Below, piece by piece: positions 55,594 through 64,000 of a stretch of 64,000 nucleotides of DNA. Source of the stretch: Nipponacmea schrenckii (Eukaryota > Mollusca > Gastropoda > Lottiidae). Each line of letters opens with the position of its first letter. Within the stretch, counting starts at the first letter, position 1. Below the pieces are notes generated by a model, which was given only the letters and a program-made list of their open reading frames with translations, was not told the origin of the DNA and ran no database searches. Both the position numbers and the translations under genes were made by a program. The stretch lies in NCBI GenBank assembly GCA_030562195.1, contig JAUJPP010000003.1, forward strand, positions 23,343,398 to 23,407,397. Direction: 5' to 3'.

Positions 55594-57392
55594 GTCTATA
55601 ACTGAGTTTAACTTAGTTTAAGGCCTATACTGTATGAAATAGGCTATCTGCTAGTCCTATACACAGTCTTGAAGATTTCAAAATGGCCTAAATGAAAAAT
55701 TTTCTTGATATTAAGAACCTTTTCACAAATGGTAGAGATGCAAAATGGTTGTGAACTAGGCCTATGTTTGTGTGTGTTATTTTATAAGCCATGCATGTTG
55801 GGGCTAGACTGGAAATGAAACCCGTTTAAGGAGTTGTAAGGATCATCATGTCTTCTTCTTTCTTCTAGTCTAGCCTACTACACGATTAGGCCTTGTTCCC
55901 AGGCCAGGGGGCCTAGCCTACTGACACTGACTGAGTATTGACTCATGTTTCTAGTCTTGTCTTCACCCAAAATCGCTTCTTCAAATCATTTATAGAAGTT
56001 GGCACCGTTGGTAGATGTAAGTCTCTGAAAATTTCATCTAAATCCCTTTTAATAGCAAACAGCTTTCAAATCTTCCACAATTTTGACAACTCACAAAGAC
56101 GCCATTATTAGGCTATTATTGATGTCTACGCTTGACTTCAAACAGTTTGTTTTCATTTTGTGACCTCGGCTGTTATACCATACCAAATCGGAATCATGAC
56201 AACTCGGACCAAAGACAACTCGGACTAGGCATAGGCCTACTAATTTTTTTTATGCTTATTTGTTTAAAAAAACATGTCTTTCCAAAATGGACATCCTAAC
56301 ACGCCCGGACATCTTAAACTGTCTCGGTCACAGTTTGAAATGTCCGCCACTAGTGCGCATGTGCTATTGGACATTTCAAACTGCTGGACATCTCAAACTG
56401 TCACCCCGAACAATAGGTGCCGGCAAAGTGAGGGTACCCCGTTTCACATTATCATTTCACTAATTAATCACTTGAAGTTTCACATAATCATTTCACTCAT
56501 AAATTATCTTGATATTGATCGTACAATAACAGCTTCTATTTTATACAACTCCTATTATAACTAATCTTAAAGGGATAATAGGCGTTAGAACGAACATAAA
56601 ATTTTAAGTTCACTCAAATTTGGACAATAACAGTATATACCCATCAGTGGACTTACCTATACATCAAAATCCCTCTAAAATCCAATAAATCCCCAAAATA
56701 AAATAGTTAATCATAAAACGCTTGAGCCATCCATCAAGCGATTTTTAAATCGTGTAAATATAAAGGGAAGTAACTCTTACATGTGAGTTTTCATGCGTCC
56801 TTGACCCCTACTGTTGAATTCCACAATGATCTTTTAGCGTTGATTTACCAGACGCTTTTATTCTCAAACTGAATGGAATCGTCGATGGCTCACTTTTTTT
56901 TAAAATTCCGAATATATTTTTATTGTGGCTTTTTAAAATTTGGTAAAGTGTGGGATGCATACTTATTTAACTAATAGTCAATATGAAACACAAATATAAG
57001 CCGTAGGACGAGTGTATTCTAACGCCTATTATCCCTTTAATCCAAAATGACCTTATGTTTGAAAAATAATTTTTTTGAATAAATAAAAAAAAAAAATTTT
57101 GATTTTGACATATTGCAATATTGTACATATACATTGAAGAATTGAGGAATAAAACACAGGCACCAAATTCTGATAAAAAAAAAAAAATTCGTATATGTAT
57201 TAATAAGAATATGGCTAAGGCGCCATCTTGTTCTTACATTACTTGCTGATCCTCGGCGATGTTTCTCGTTATATCTTCATAATTCATACCGTTTTTCACA
57301 TGCTTTGACACTCAAACAGTATTGTTAAATATTTCTTAAACTAAAAAAAAAAACCTTTTACATGATAACAACAGTATAAAATGTCTTATTTT
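55594..57392. other. Element flanks and a MITE, no gene
   Basis: Contains the right part of the outer inverted repeat (to about 56433) and a TTAA MITE (56567-57040). The remainder is AT-rich sequence with GGCCTA-rich words and no recognisable gene. Confidence 0.5.
56567..57040. mobile_element. T2/Kolobok-like MITE with perfect 24-bp ends
   Basis: The left end starts TTAAAGGGATAATAGGCG and the right end is its exact inverse over 24 bases (56567-56590 and 57017-57040). TTAA at each tip is the likely target site. Length 474 bp; no coding sequence. The TTAAAGGR start groups it with the THAP element nearby. Confidence 0.88.
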
Positions 57393-57849
57393 CAGTGGCG
57401 GAGCCACAGGGGGGGCAGCCGCCCCCCCCCCTCGCAGCCCCAAAGGCTAGTTTTTCGGGCAAGGCATTTAAAAAAAAAAATTTTAACGGCCCAATTTTTT
57501 TTTTTTTTTTGGAATTTAAAAATGAAATCATATCTTTGCCCGAATATCCTATATTACTATAACTGTATTTTTTTAAATTGATAGCCCAATTTTATTCTCC
57601 TATAATAATATTTCATAATTCATAATATTTAAGGATCGAAATCACTGCCCGAATGTCATTGCTATGATTATATTTTACATATTTCAAAAATTGAAATCGC
57701 AGCCCGAAAGTAGAGTTTAGAACTTTTTTTACACAACCAAAAAAAGACAATTCGGGCACATATTTCAATTTTTTCAATAAATATTGTATGACATACAATA
57801 TTTGTAAAAAAAAATGGAAATCGGTGCCCGAATTGCCTTAAATTAAGAC

Positions 57850-58195
57850 AATTCGGTAAGGTTTCACCTAAAAAGTTAACAAGTTCCTTGGCTTACTTCC
57901 CTTGGAAAATAGATCATTTATTAATCAAATAAATCAATAAAAATTCCACCAATAAGAAAATGTAAAATAAATAAGTTTAATAAGGTTTCAACTAACAACA
58001 CACGAGTTCCCTGGCTTACTTCCCTTGGAAAATAGATCATTTTAATCACTTTGGGTTTTTTTGTGTAAAAAAAAGTTCTAAACTATTATTCCACCAATAA
58101 AAAAATGTAAAATAAATAAGTTTGATAAGGTTTCAACTAAAAACACATGAGTTCCCTAGCTTACTTCCCTTGGAAAAAAGATCATAATTATCATT
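57850..58195 (+). repeat. Three tandem copies of a segment of about 130 bp inside the hAT element
   Basis: AAGGTTTCAACTAA.AACACA then GAGTTCC(C/T)TGGCTTACTT and CCCTTGGAAAATAGATCAT repeats three times, near 57857, 57982 and 58128. Confidence 0.8.
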
Positions 58196-58797
58196 ATAAT
58201 CACATAACATTGCGTGTCCTCTAGCTGTGATCATTTCAGAGTGAAATTTCGTTAGAATAACACCTGTTGTTGATTTCGACAGTCATTCAGACGTTTTCAA
58301 CGATGAAAAAAAGGAGAAAAGCTATGTAGGGGAGACTGGGGCAGGTCCGCCCCGTGGGTACGTTCGCGAAATCAAATATTGACTGATTTATCTATGAACA
58401 ACAAAAAGTAGAGTTGTCCCCCTTGTTTGACGTCACAAAATTTATTCATTAGCCTACTAACGTCGTGATTTCGCCTTTTACTTTTAATTCAAGAAGCTAA
58501 AAACTTTTTACGCTACACGTAAGTAAATATTTGTTTATTTCAATTATCTTTCATAACATCTTTGCCAGTTGTGATAAATGTTCAATACTTTATGTGTGCA
58601 ATCATCTCGAAATCCTGAATAATTTGATAGGAGTCATTCATGGTTTCCTACTTTCTTCTTTCGTAATGGGGTCATTTGTTCGTTGGCAACCTTGTGGGGC
58701 ACATACCCCTTAAGAGTGTGAACCTGCCCCATCCATTTTTTTTTTTTTTTCCTTTTTTTTTCAAAATTGAGAGAGAAAGAAAAAAAATAAAATTTAA

Positions 58798-59480
58798 TAA
58801 TACTTTTTTCAGAAAGGGGGTTTTAAAAAGAAAAGTATAAAAAAGAAAAAGGACATAAAAGAATTTAAAATTTCACCCGATATTGGGGAAAATCAGTTTT
58901 TTTAAACCCTTTAAACTTCAAAACTGAGGATGGTTCTAACGAAAAACGGGCAAAATTTATTTTTTAAATTTTCCAAGATCCAACCTTAAAGGTTACATCA
59001 AATAACTTCAAAGTACATTTTGGGCTAAAGGAGAGCGTCGGGGTGGAAATCTTCACGGGTTTTTCTAAAGAGAAATAAGACTTTTCCCAAGAACTGAGCA
59101 AGAGGAGATTCAACAGCTTTTTAACCCGAAAAATGTTAAAACTTTTTTAAACATTTGGGAAAATTATGATCCAAAATTCTTTTAACCAAGGGCATTTGGA
59201 ATGTTGCTAAACGGTGTAACATTCCCAAAATGCCTAAAATATTTGGGCTAAAAGGGAAAAACGTGGATTTTTCTGGTTTTCAAAGAGAAATTAGACTCTA
59301 CCCTTAAGCTGGGGCCCGGGTTAGGCAAGCAGTCCCCCCTTTTTCACCCGTGTAAATTTTGAGATCTTTTTTTAAAAAGGGTTAAACCCGTTGGTTCACA
59401 AAGCTCATTTCGATCCGGTTGGAATGTTGAGAAAGCGTTGTAACATTTTGTCCAAAAACCTGCAAAGAAATTGCTACCTT
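58798..59480 (+). pseudogene. Degenerate N-terminal region of the pogo transposase with a 223-bp tandem duplication
   Basis: No long frame is open. TGGGCTAAA recurs at 59021 and 59244 and GGAATGTTG at 59198 and 59421, both exactly 223 bp apart; a third diverged copy may precede. Frames such as HFDPVGMLRKRCNIL recall the pogo helix-turn-helix. A stop (TAA, 59480) lies immediately before the DDE block LDNHDS. Frequent homopolymer changes suggest decay or poor base quality. Confidence 0.5.
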
Positions 59481-59482
59481 AA

Positions 59483-60901
59483 TTGGATAATCACGATTCG
59501 ATCTCTCGTCTTTCCGGGCCAGAAAATTTGGGGGTCTTGTTTTTTTCCCACCATGGTACAAAGTACCCTTTAGATCTGTCTATATTCGGCCCATTTAAAA
59601 GGAGAATTTCTCAATCTCAATCTAATTGGATGCGCAACAATCCAGGGCGATCTATGACAATATATGATACCCCAGGTGTGGTAAATGATGCTTGGAACGA
59701 CACTTTAACAATATCAAACATAACTGCTGGGTTTTTAAAATCGGGAATATGTCCCTTCAATCCAAATATATTTAACGACCATGATTTTGCACCATCAATT
59801 GTTACTGATCGCCCACTTAGTCCAACAAATGTAAACAGTTCTGCCTCTACTATAACTTCCCAAGATCTACTGACGAAAGAAGCCCAGAGCTATGAAGAGC
59901 AACAGAACAAAAATAAAAAATCTGAATGTATGTCTGAAAATGGTAACAACTCAGAAGTCTTTACTTCACCAACCAGATGGCCGTCAGAAGAATCATCTTC
60001 TTCGTCGCCTAGTCTAATTGTTAGATCTTCTGAAAAGTTACCAGGAAAAGTTATTAATGTTACAGGTGATGGCCACTGTTTGATTCATGCAGTAAAAATT
60101 TGTTTGGAAAATTACGGTGTAACGTTTTCTAATGAAAAACTGTGTGATATGTTGGTAAGTGAAATTGTATTCCATAAAGAATATTACCAGGATTTCGCCA
60201 CAACAAGCCAAGATATAATTAACGATACTTGTTCTTTTATTTTCCAAAAACAGTATAATAATAATACCTGTGACATGTTGCTTGCAGCTTTATGTAATGC
60301 TCTTAAGATTAAGTCCATTGTACACCAATTCCGAGAGGATGCAGAACAATATACTCAAATAATTCAAGCACCTGGACGACCTGGTATTTCTGCTGTTTAC
60401 ATCATTCACCTCTTAAGAAGTGGAGAAGGTCCAACATCTCATTTTGCATCTGTCATACCATCAAAAGAGAGCGAGTCTCAAATAATCATTGAAAATGTCT
60501 TCTCACCACAATCAGTCTTGCCACACCCTAAGGCCCCTGCCAGAAAAACGAATAAAAGAAGTAGACGAAGAAAGTCTGCTATACTAACAGATACACCTGT
60601 AAAGGATGCTATAGAAGAAGAAGAAAGAAACCGCTCTAAAAAAAAGAAATCAAAAAAAGCATGTAGAAAAGATAAAGTTAAAAAGAAACTTATTACAGAG
60701 TTTCAAAGTGATGAAGAAAGTGATGAAGCATTTTGCCTCGTCTGCTTAGAAGCATGGTCAAATAGTCGAGAAAAAGAAGAATGGGTCCAGTGTTCTGTAT
60801 GTCATGGATGGTCTCATGATTGCTGCACTGCAGTAGAGAAACACCAAATCTATATCTGCCATAACTGCGACTCTGATTCTGACTCAGTTCATGCTTATTA
60901 A
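59483..60901 (+). CDS. pogo transposase C-terminus fused to an OTU protease domain and a PHD finger
   Basis: The frame is open for 472 codons from a TTG just after an in-frame stop; the first ATG is at 59630. Residues 1-115 are the end of a pogo DDE transposase: LDNHDS with a catalytic aspartate, a damaged HH.TKYPLD block, SIFGPFK, SNWMRNNPG, ITAGFLKSGICPFNPNIF and VTDRPLSPTN. Residues about 188-325 resemble an OTU cysteine protease: nucleophile motif VTGDGHCLIHAV (C199), with SHFASVIP supplying H320. Then comes a lysine-rich, probably nuclear-localising stretch (about 355-410) and a PHD finger with a complete C4HC3 set: C418, C421, C437, C440, H445, C448, C459, C462. PHD-type tails are common in animal pogo proteins; an OTU between transposase and PHD is unusual. 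The transposase half is broken, yet the rest stays open. Confidence 0.82.
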   Translation: MDNHDSISRLSGPENLGVLFFSHHGTKYPLDLSIFGPFKRRISQSQSNWMRNNPGRSMTIYDTPGVVNDAWNDTLTISNITAGFLKSGICPFNPNIFNDHDFAPSIVTDRPLSPTNVNSSASTITSQDLLTKEAQSYEEQQNKNKKSECMSENGNNSEVFTSPTRWPSEESSSSSPSLIVRSSEKLPGKVINVTGDGHCLIHAVKICLENYGVTFSNEKLCDMLVSEIVFHKEYYQDFATTSQDIINDTCSFIFQKQYNNNTCDMLLAALCNALKIKSIVHQFREDAEQYTQIIQAPGRPGISAVYIIHLLRSGEGPTSHFASVIPSKESESQIIIENVFSPQSVLPHPKAPARKTNKRSRRRKSAILTDTPVKDAIEEEERNRSKKKKSKKACRKDKVKKKLITEFQSDEESDEAFCLVCLEAWSNSREKEEWVQCSVCHGWSHDCCTAVEKHQIYICHNCDSDSDSVHAY

Positions 60902-61595
60902 TAATAAATGATTAGATAAAGCACCTCTCAAGATGTATTACATCTATTGATGAAACATATAATCGTGATAGTTCGTGTTCAATTATTAATAAAAGTTTGT
61001 AAAACTTGTCCTTGGTTCTTGTTTTACCAATAAACAATAGTAGGCGAATTAACCCTGTGGTCAAGGTGCACTTGCCCCAATGCGGGGCAGGTTCGCTTCT
61101 TTCACATACTTCTCAAGTTGACTTCATATAGGGGTGTTCTTTTTGCTTTTTATACATTTAATATTTGTATGTTATTAATAAGGTACTGATGACTATGTGT
61201 GCAAGTATTGGATACTGGCTATGGAAATACGTGGGTTTTACACAGCTTTTTTTAAAAAGTGAGCGAACTTGCCCCAGTCTCCCCTATGACTAAAATTGAT
61301 ATCTATGATAATTGAAATTTAAAAAAAAAATCGAAATGATAAAATCCATACAAACATAACATATCCATTAGCCGGAAATCTCATTCAAAATCGGGTGAAA
61401 ACAGTACATCCCGTAAATTAAACTGAATACTTACGGATCTCCTAAGGGGGTAGTATCATGTGTTCTAGAAAGAGTGAAAATACTCTGCCAATAACAATAG
61501 TGTTTCTCTCGAAGAAAACTCTCATAACTAATTTCGAAATTCGGGCAACCTCAGAAATCTCGCCCCCCTGGGACGTAAACCTGGCTCCGCCACTG

Positions 61596-62291
61596 CTTAT
61601 TTTATCGAAATACATTAATTCTTACTCCAAATAAAAGTATGGGGTTCGGAAGATAAACAAAGATGACGTCATTCTCCGCAGTTGTTTAAATTGCTTTTGT
61701 TTGATTGGTCATAAATATTGTATTAAATAATGCGGGAAATTCAAGCACAGAATTAAAAAAAATAATAATTATGTCCAAAGAGGCTACTTTAGCATGGTAA
61801 ATGTCCTTATTTGATATCTACTAATTATTAGGCAGTTTTAGATTTAAAAATATAAATATATTTCTAAAAAAAAATTAATTCCTGATTAAAAAAAAAAATA
61901 TGTCATTTAGATTTAAGTTTACTAAAAAAATAATGATTTAATGATTAATTATTTTTTGGACCAAATTCAGGTGTCTGTCTAAAAAATATTCATTAGAAAT
62001 AGGCTACTACAAGAATTAATATTAATTTCGATATCTCTCTAAATTTTATTTAGGCCTAAGCTAGCCTATTGAGCCTAGGTCAGGCCTATTGTATTTAAAA
62101 CTAATTATTTAGACATTTTCCTGATGCACAAAAGAATAGCATATTATTAATTCTAAATTGAACCCTGAATATATTTAACACAGGCACCAGATTATGTTTT
62201 TTTTAAAAACAAAAACACATCTATTATAGTAGGCCTAGGCCTATAGATCTAGAAAATATAGACCATATAAGAGGAATGATATTGTTCTTAC
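61596..62291. other. AT-rich flank, no gene
   Basis: From the hAT duplication to the helicase relic. It contains a GATGACGTCAT site (CRE-like, near 61660) and T- and A-runs; nothing coding recognised. Confidence 0.5.
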
Positions 62292-62658
62292 TTGCTCAAA
62301 TATTTTCAGACTAATCATACTAATTTCATCAGTTACTAAGACATCGGTGTCTTTAATTCTTGATGAGGTGGTACAGCCTTCTTATTTCTGTAGTATATTC
62401 AACAGTTCGTGTTGGTTGTACCTGCCATCACGTAAACCTGCCCAGTGATGAACAGTGGTACCGTTCTGAAATTGCTTCGCAGCAATTCCAGTGCTGGCGG
62501 TAATTGCGATACGTTTTCCACAATTTTCTGACAATTTTTTAACACATTCTTTAATAAAAAAAAAAGCTCTTTCCAGTTCCAGCCTGACCTAATATAACCA
62601 AATTGTATCCCTTTTCGGCGTATTCCAGCGCACGACACTGCTCAGATGTCAAGAACAT
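62292..62658 (-). pseudogene. PIF1-like helicase first exon, frameshifted
   Basis: From an ATG (CAT at 62656-62658) the minus strand reads MFLTSEQCRALEYAEKGYNL and VILGQAGTGKS, a Walker A motif. A ten-T run then shifts the frame into IKECVKKLSENCGKRIAITA and STGIAAKQFQNGTTVHHWAG. After LLNILQK an in-frame TAA interrupts, followed by DTDVLVTDEISMISLKIFEQ (Walker B DEIS) and a good donor (CAA|GTAAGA). These are motifs I, Ia and II of PIF1-type SF1 helicases. With one frameshift and one stop this copy is broken unless the sequence has errors. Host-type PIF1 copies and mobile-element helicases look alike in this region. Confidence 0.8.
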
Positions 62659-62932
62659 CGCTCAGATAAAATCACAACAAAGGGTTTGTTTTGAAGAAAC
62701 CTCGACGGGAAACAATTATCGTTAGCCGTTACTGTCTTTCGCCGTGGCTACTAAGCATTTCAGTTCTTTTATCATTTAGTCACGTAAACCAGCTTGTATT
62801 ATGACGGACAGTAGACCATGTGTACAGGCTTTCGTGGTGGATTCCTAGGAACTAAACATTCCCCACAACCGTTAGCCGTTACCAGGTAAAGTTCATTATC
62901 AAGTCTCAGGTACGTGTGAACAGGATAATCTA
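62659..62932. other. Flank between the helicase relic and the satellite
   Basis: Contains CGTTAGCCGTTAC twice (near 62721 and 62870). No gene recognised; open frames here look like chance. Confidence 0.45.
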
Positions 62933-64000
62933 ATATGAATAAGGCATGGCCTTGAAAGAGAGCGCAGACTAGGGCTATTGATAATAATGACAATGATTAC
63001 GCAAAATAGTGTCATTCATTGATAAATTCTGGCGTCATAAATAGCGTGTGACGTCAGAAAACGCCCTGTCAACGTAATTTCGACGGCAAGGGAAGACAAC
63101 TTTTATATGAGATAAACTTGTTTATGGGAACCCCGCATAGAACATTCAGAAAAAATTAAGATTAAACGTAAGGTGTTTAAATAGGGTACGAAACATCTAT
63201 TTAAGTGTTTGTGAAAGAAATGTAATTTATTTTAAGAATTCCAGAATATTCACTTCGAGACTACCTTGATTGACTGTGACCTAGATGTAAACAAACATGG
63301 CAGCCCCCATGGCGGCCATCTTTTTTCTCACTTTTTTTTGACTACCAGTGGTTCAAAATTCTTCTGATGCATATTCATGTATACATGTTACCATAAGAGA
63401 GAGCTGCGCTCTCATAATATGAATAAGGCATGGCCTTGAATGAGAGCGCAGACTAGGGCTATTGATAATAATGACAATGAATACGCAAAATAAAGTCATT
63501 CATTGAAGATTTCGACGTCATAAATAGGCTATCATGTGACGTCAGAAAACGCCCTGTCAACATAATTTCGACGGCAAGACAACTCTTATATGAGATAAAC
63601 TTGTTCATGGAAATCCCGCATAGAACATTCAGGAAAAATTAAGATTGAACGTAATGTGTTTAAATAGGGTACAAAACATCTATTTTAGTGTTTGTGAAAG
63701 AAATGTAATTTATTTTAAGAATTCCAGAATATTCACTTCGAGACTACCTTGATTGACTGCGACCTAGCTGTAAACAAACATGGCAGCCCCCATGGCGGCC
63801 ATCTTTTTTCTCACTTTTTTTTTACTACAGTGGTGCAAAATTCTTCCGATGCATATTCATGTATACATGTTACCATAAGAGAGAGCTCCGCTCTCATATA
63901 ATATATAAATTCGACGGCAAGACAACTCTTATGAGATAAACTTGTTTATGGAAATCCCTCATAGAACCTTCAGGAAAAATTAAGATTAAACGTAAGGTGT
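62933..64000. repeat. 484-bp tandem satellite, at least 2.2 copies, runs off the window
   Basis: Copy 1 (about 62933-63416) and copy 2 (about 63417-63900) are about 95% alike by eye. Copy 3 starts about 135 bp into the unit and continues past 64000. Each unit has a TGACGTCA (CRE-type) site, the phrase CATGGCAGCCCCCATGGCGG then CCATCTTTT (a YY1-like AAGATGGCCGCC on minus), and ends with CTGCGCTCTCA, which pairs with TGAGAGCGCAG at the start of the next unit to form a junction hairpin. Confidence 0.9.

Larger units (their letters stand above)
51866..56406. mobile_element. Outer 4.5-kb inverted-repeat unit with CAGTTTGAGATGTCC motifs
   Basis: Left 51872-51904 has two copies of CAGTTTGAGATGTCC. 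The right end, 56369-56400, carries the same pair inverted (GGACATTTCAAACTG, GGACATCTCAAACTG), and a third inverted copy sits further inside on each side. A CATGCG/CGCATG segment is also shared. The repeated motif looks like a subterminal transposase-binding site. It encloses the THAP-bearing element below. No clear target duplication, so the exact ends are uncertain. Confidence 0.55.
58329..61284. mobile_element. pogo-type (Tc1/mariner) element with TA target duplication
   Basis: Left end GGGGAGACTGGGGCAGGT (58329) and right end TTGCCCCAGTCTCCCC (to 61284) are inverted. TA lies directly outside each (58327-58328, 61285-61286). Extra subterminal copies of GGGGCAGGTT/CTTGCCCC sit at 58721-58730 and 61071-61098. 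It contains the end of a pogo transposase, an OTU domain and a PHD finger. The first part of the transposase is degenerate, so the copy itself is probably dead. Confidence 0.92.
57393..61595. mobile_element. hAT element with perfect 8-bp target duplication, interrupted by a pogo element
   Basis: The ends CAGTGGCGGAGCCA (57393-57406) and TGGCTCCGCCACTG (61582-61595) are perfect 14-bp inverted repeats. CTTATTTT flanks both sides (57385-57392 and 61596-61603), an exact 8-bp target duplication as expected for hAT. Without the nested element it is about 1.24 kb and non-autonomous. GCCCGAA/TTCGGGC occurs seven times near the ends (for example 57448, 57538, 57648, 57702, 57752, 57826, 61542), likely transposase-binding sites. 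Confidence 0.93.

Noticed and set aside
57393..61595. A single large composite transposon
   Set aside because: Separate and exact TA and 8-bp duplications show two independent insertions, one inside the other.
62799..62993. 64-codon minus-strand frame starting with a signal-peptide-like stretch
   Set aside because: It overlaps the start of the 484-bp satellite and is not preserved in the second unit.

Overview
This is a 64-kb AT-rich, intron-rich eukaryotic (animal) sequence. The most likely source is a marine mollusc. Three conserved metazoan genes are split into many short exons, and introns and intergenic DNA are full of tRNA-derived SINEs and of elements with a satellite core between GCCCAC/GTGGGC ends that resemble the 'pearl' class described in molluscs. 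The species cannot be told from the sequence. There is one 500-base assembly gap (50113-50612).

Left and centre (1-43442) hold three genes assembled by joining exons in phase. (1) A plus-strand BAIAP3/Munc13-4-type gene (MUN domain plus C-terminal C2 domain), 20 exons, 1251-11779, with its 5' end beyond the window. (2) A minus-strand ASPSCR1/TUG gene (UBX-domain tether), 17 exons, 33616-14595, tail-to-tail with the first gene. (3) A minus-strand PLP-dependent phospho-lyase of the ETNPPL/PHYKPL (AGXT2L) family, 10 exons, 43442-36601. The first coding exon of genes 2 and 3 was not found. Their introns carry a 2-kb fold-back element with a satellite core, several pearl-like elements, SINEs and tandem repeats. 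Two repeat arrays in the BAIAP3-like gene amplify its own splice-site sequences.

The right third (about 45.6-64 kb) is mostly mobile DNA. It holds a small CAG-ended inverted-repeat element; a Harbinger-like 5' end followed by a frameshifted MSANTD3-like Myb/SANT gene running into the gap; a MULE transposase fragment; and a Kolobok/T2-like element (TTAA target site) carrying convergent THAP and P2X7-ballast-like exons inside a wider inverted repeat. After these come a TTAA MITE and a hAT element with an exact 8-bp target duplication, split by a complete pogo element with a TA duplication. The pogo element carries the end of a DDE transposase fused to an OTU-type protease domain and a PHD finger, which is the most unusual coding feature here. 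The window ends with a broken PIF1-like helicase exon and a 484-bp tandem satellite that runs off the edge.

The three cellular genes have unrelated jobs: exocytosis priming, membrane-protein tethering through p97, and phospho-amine catabolism. Nothing suggests they act together. All calls come from reading motifs, splice sites and repeats by eye; no database search was run.
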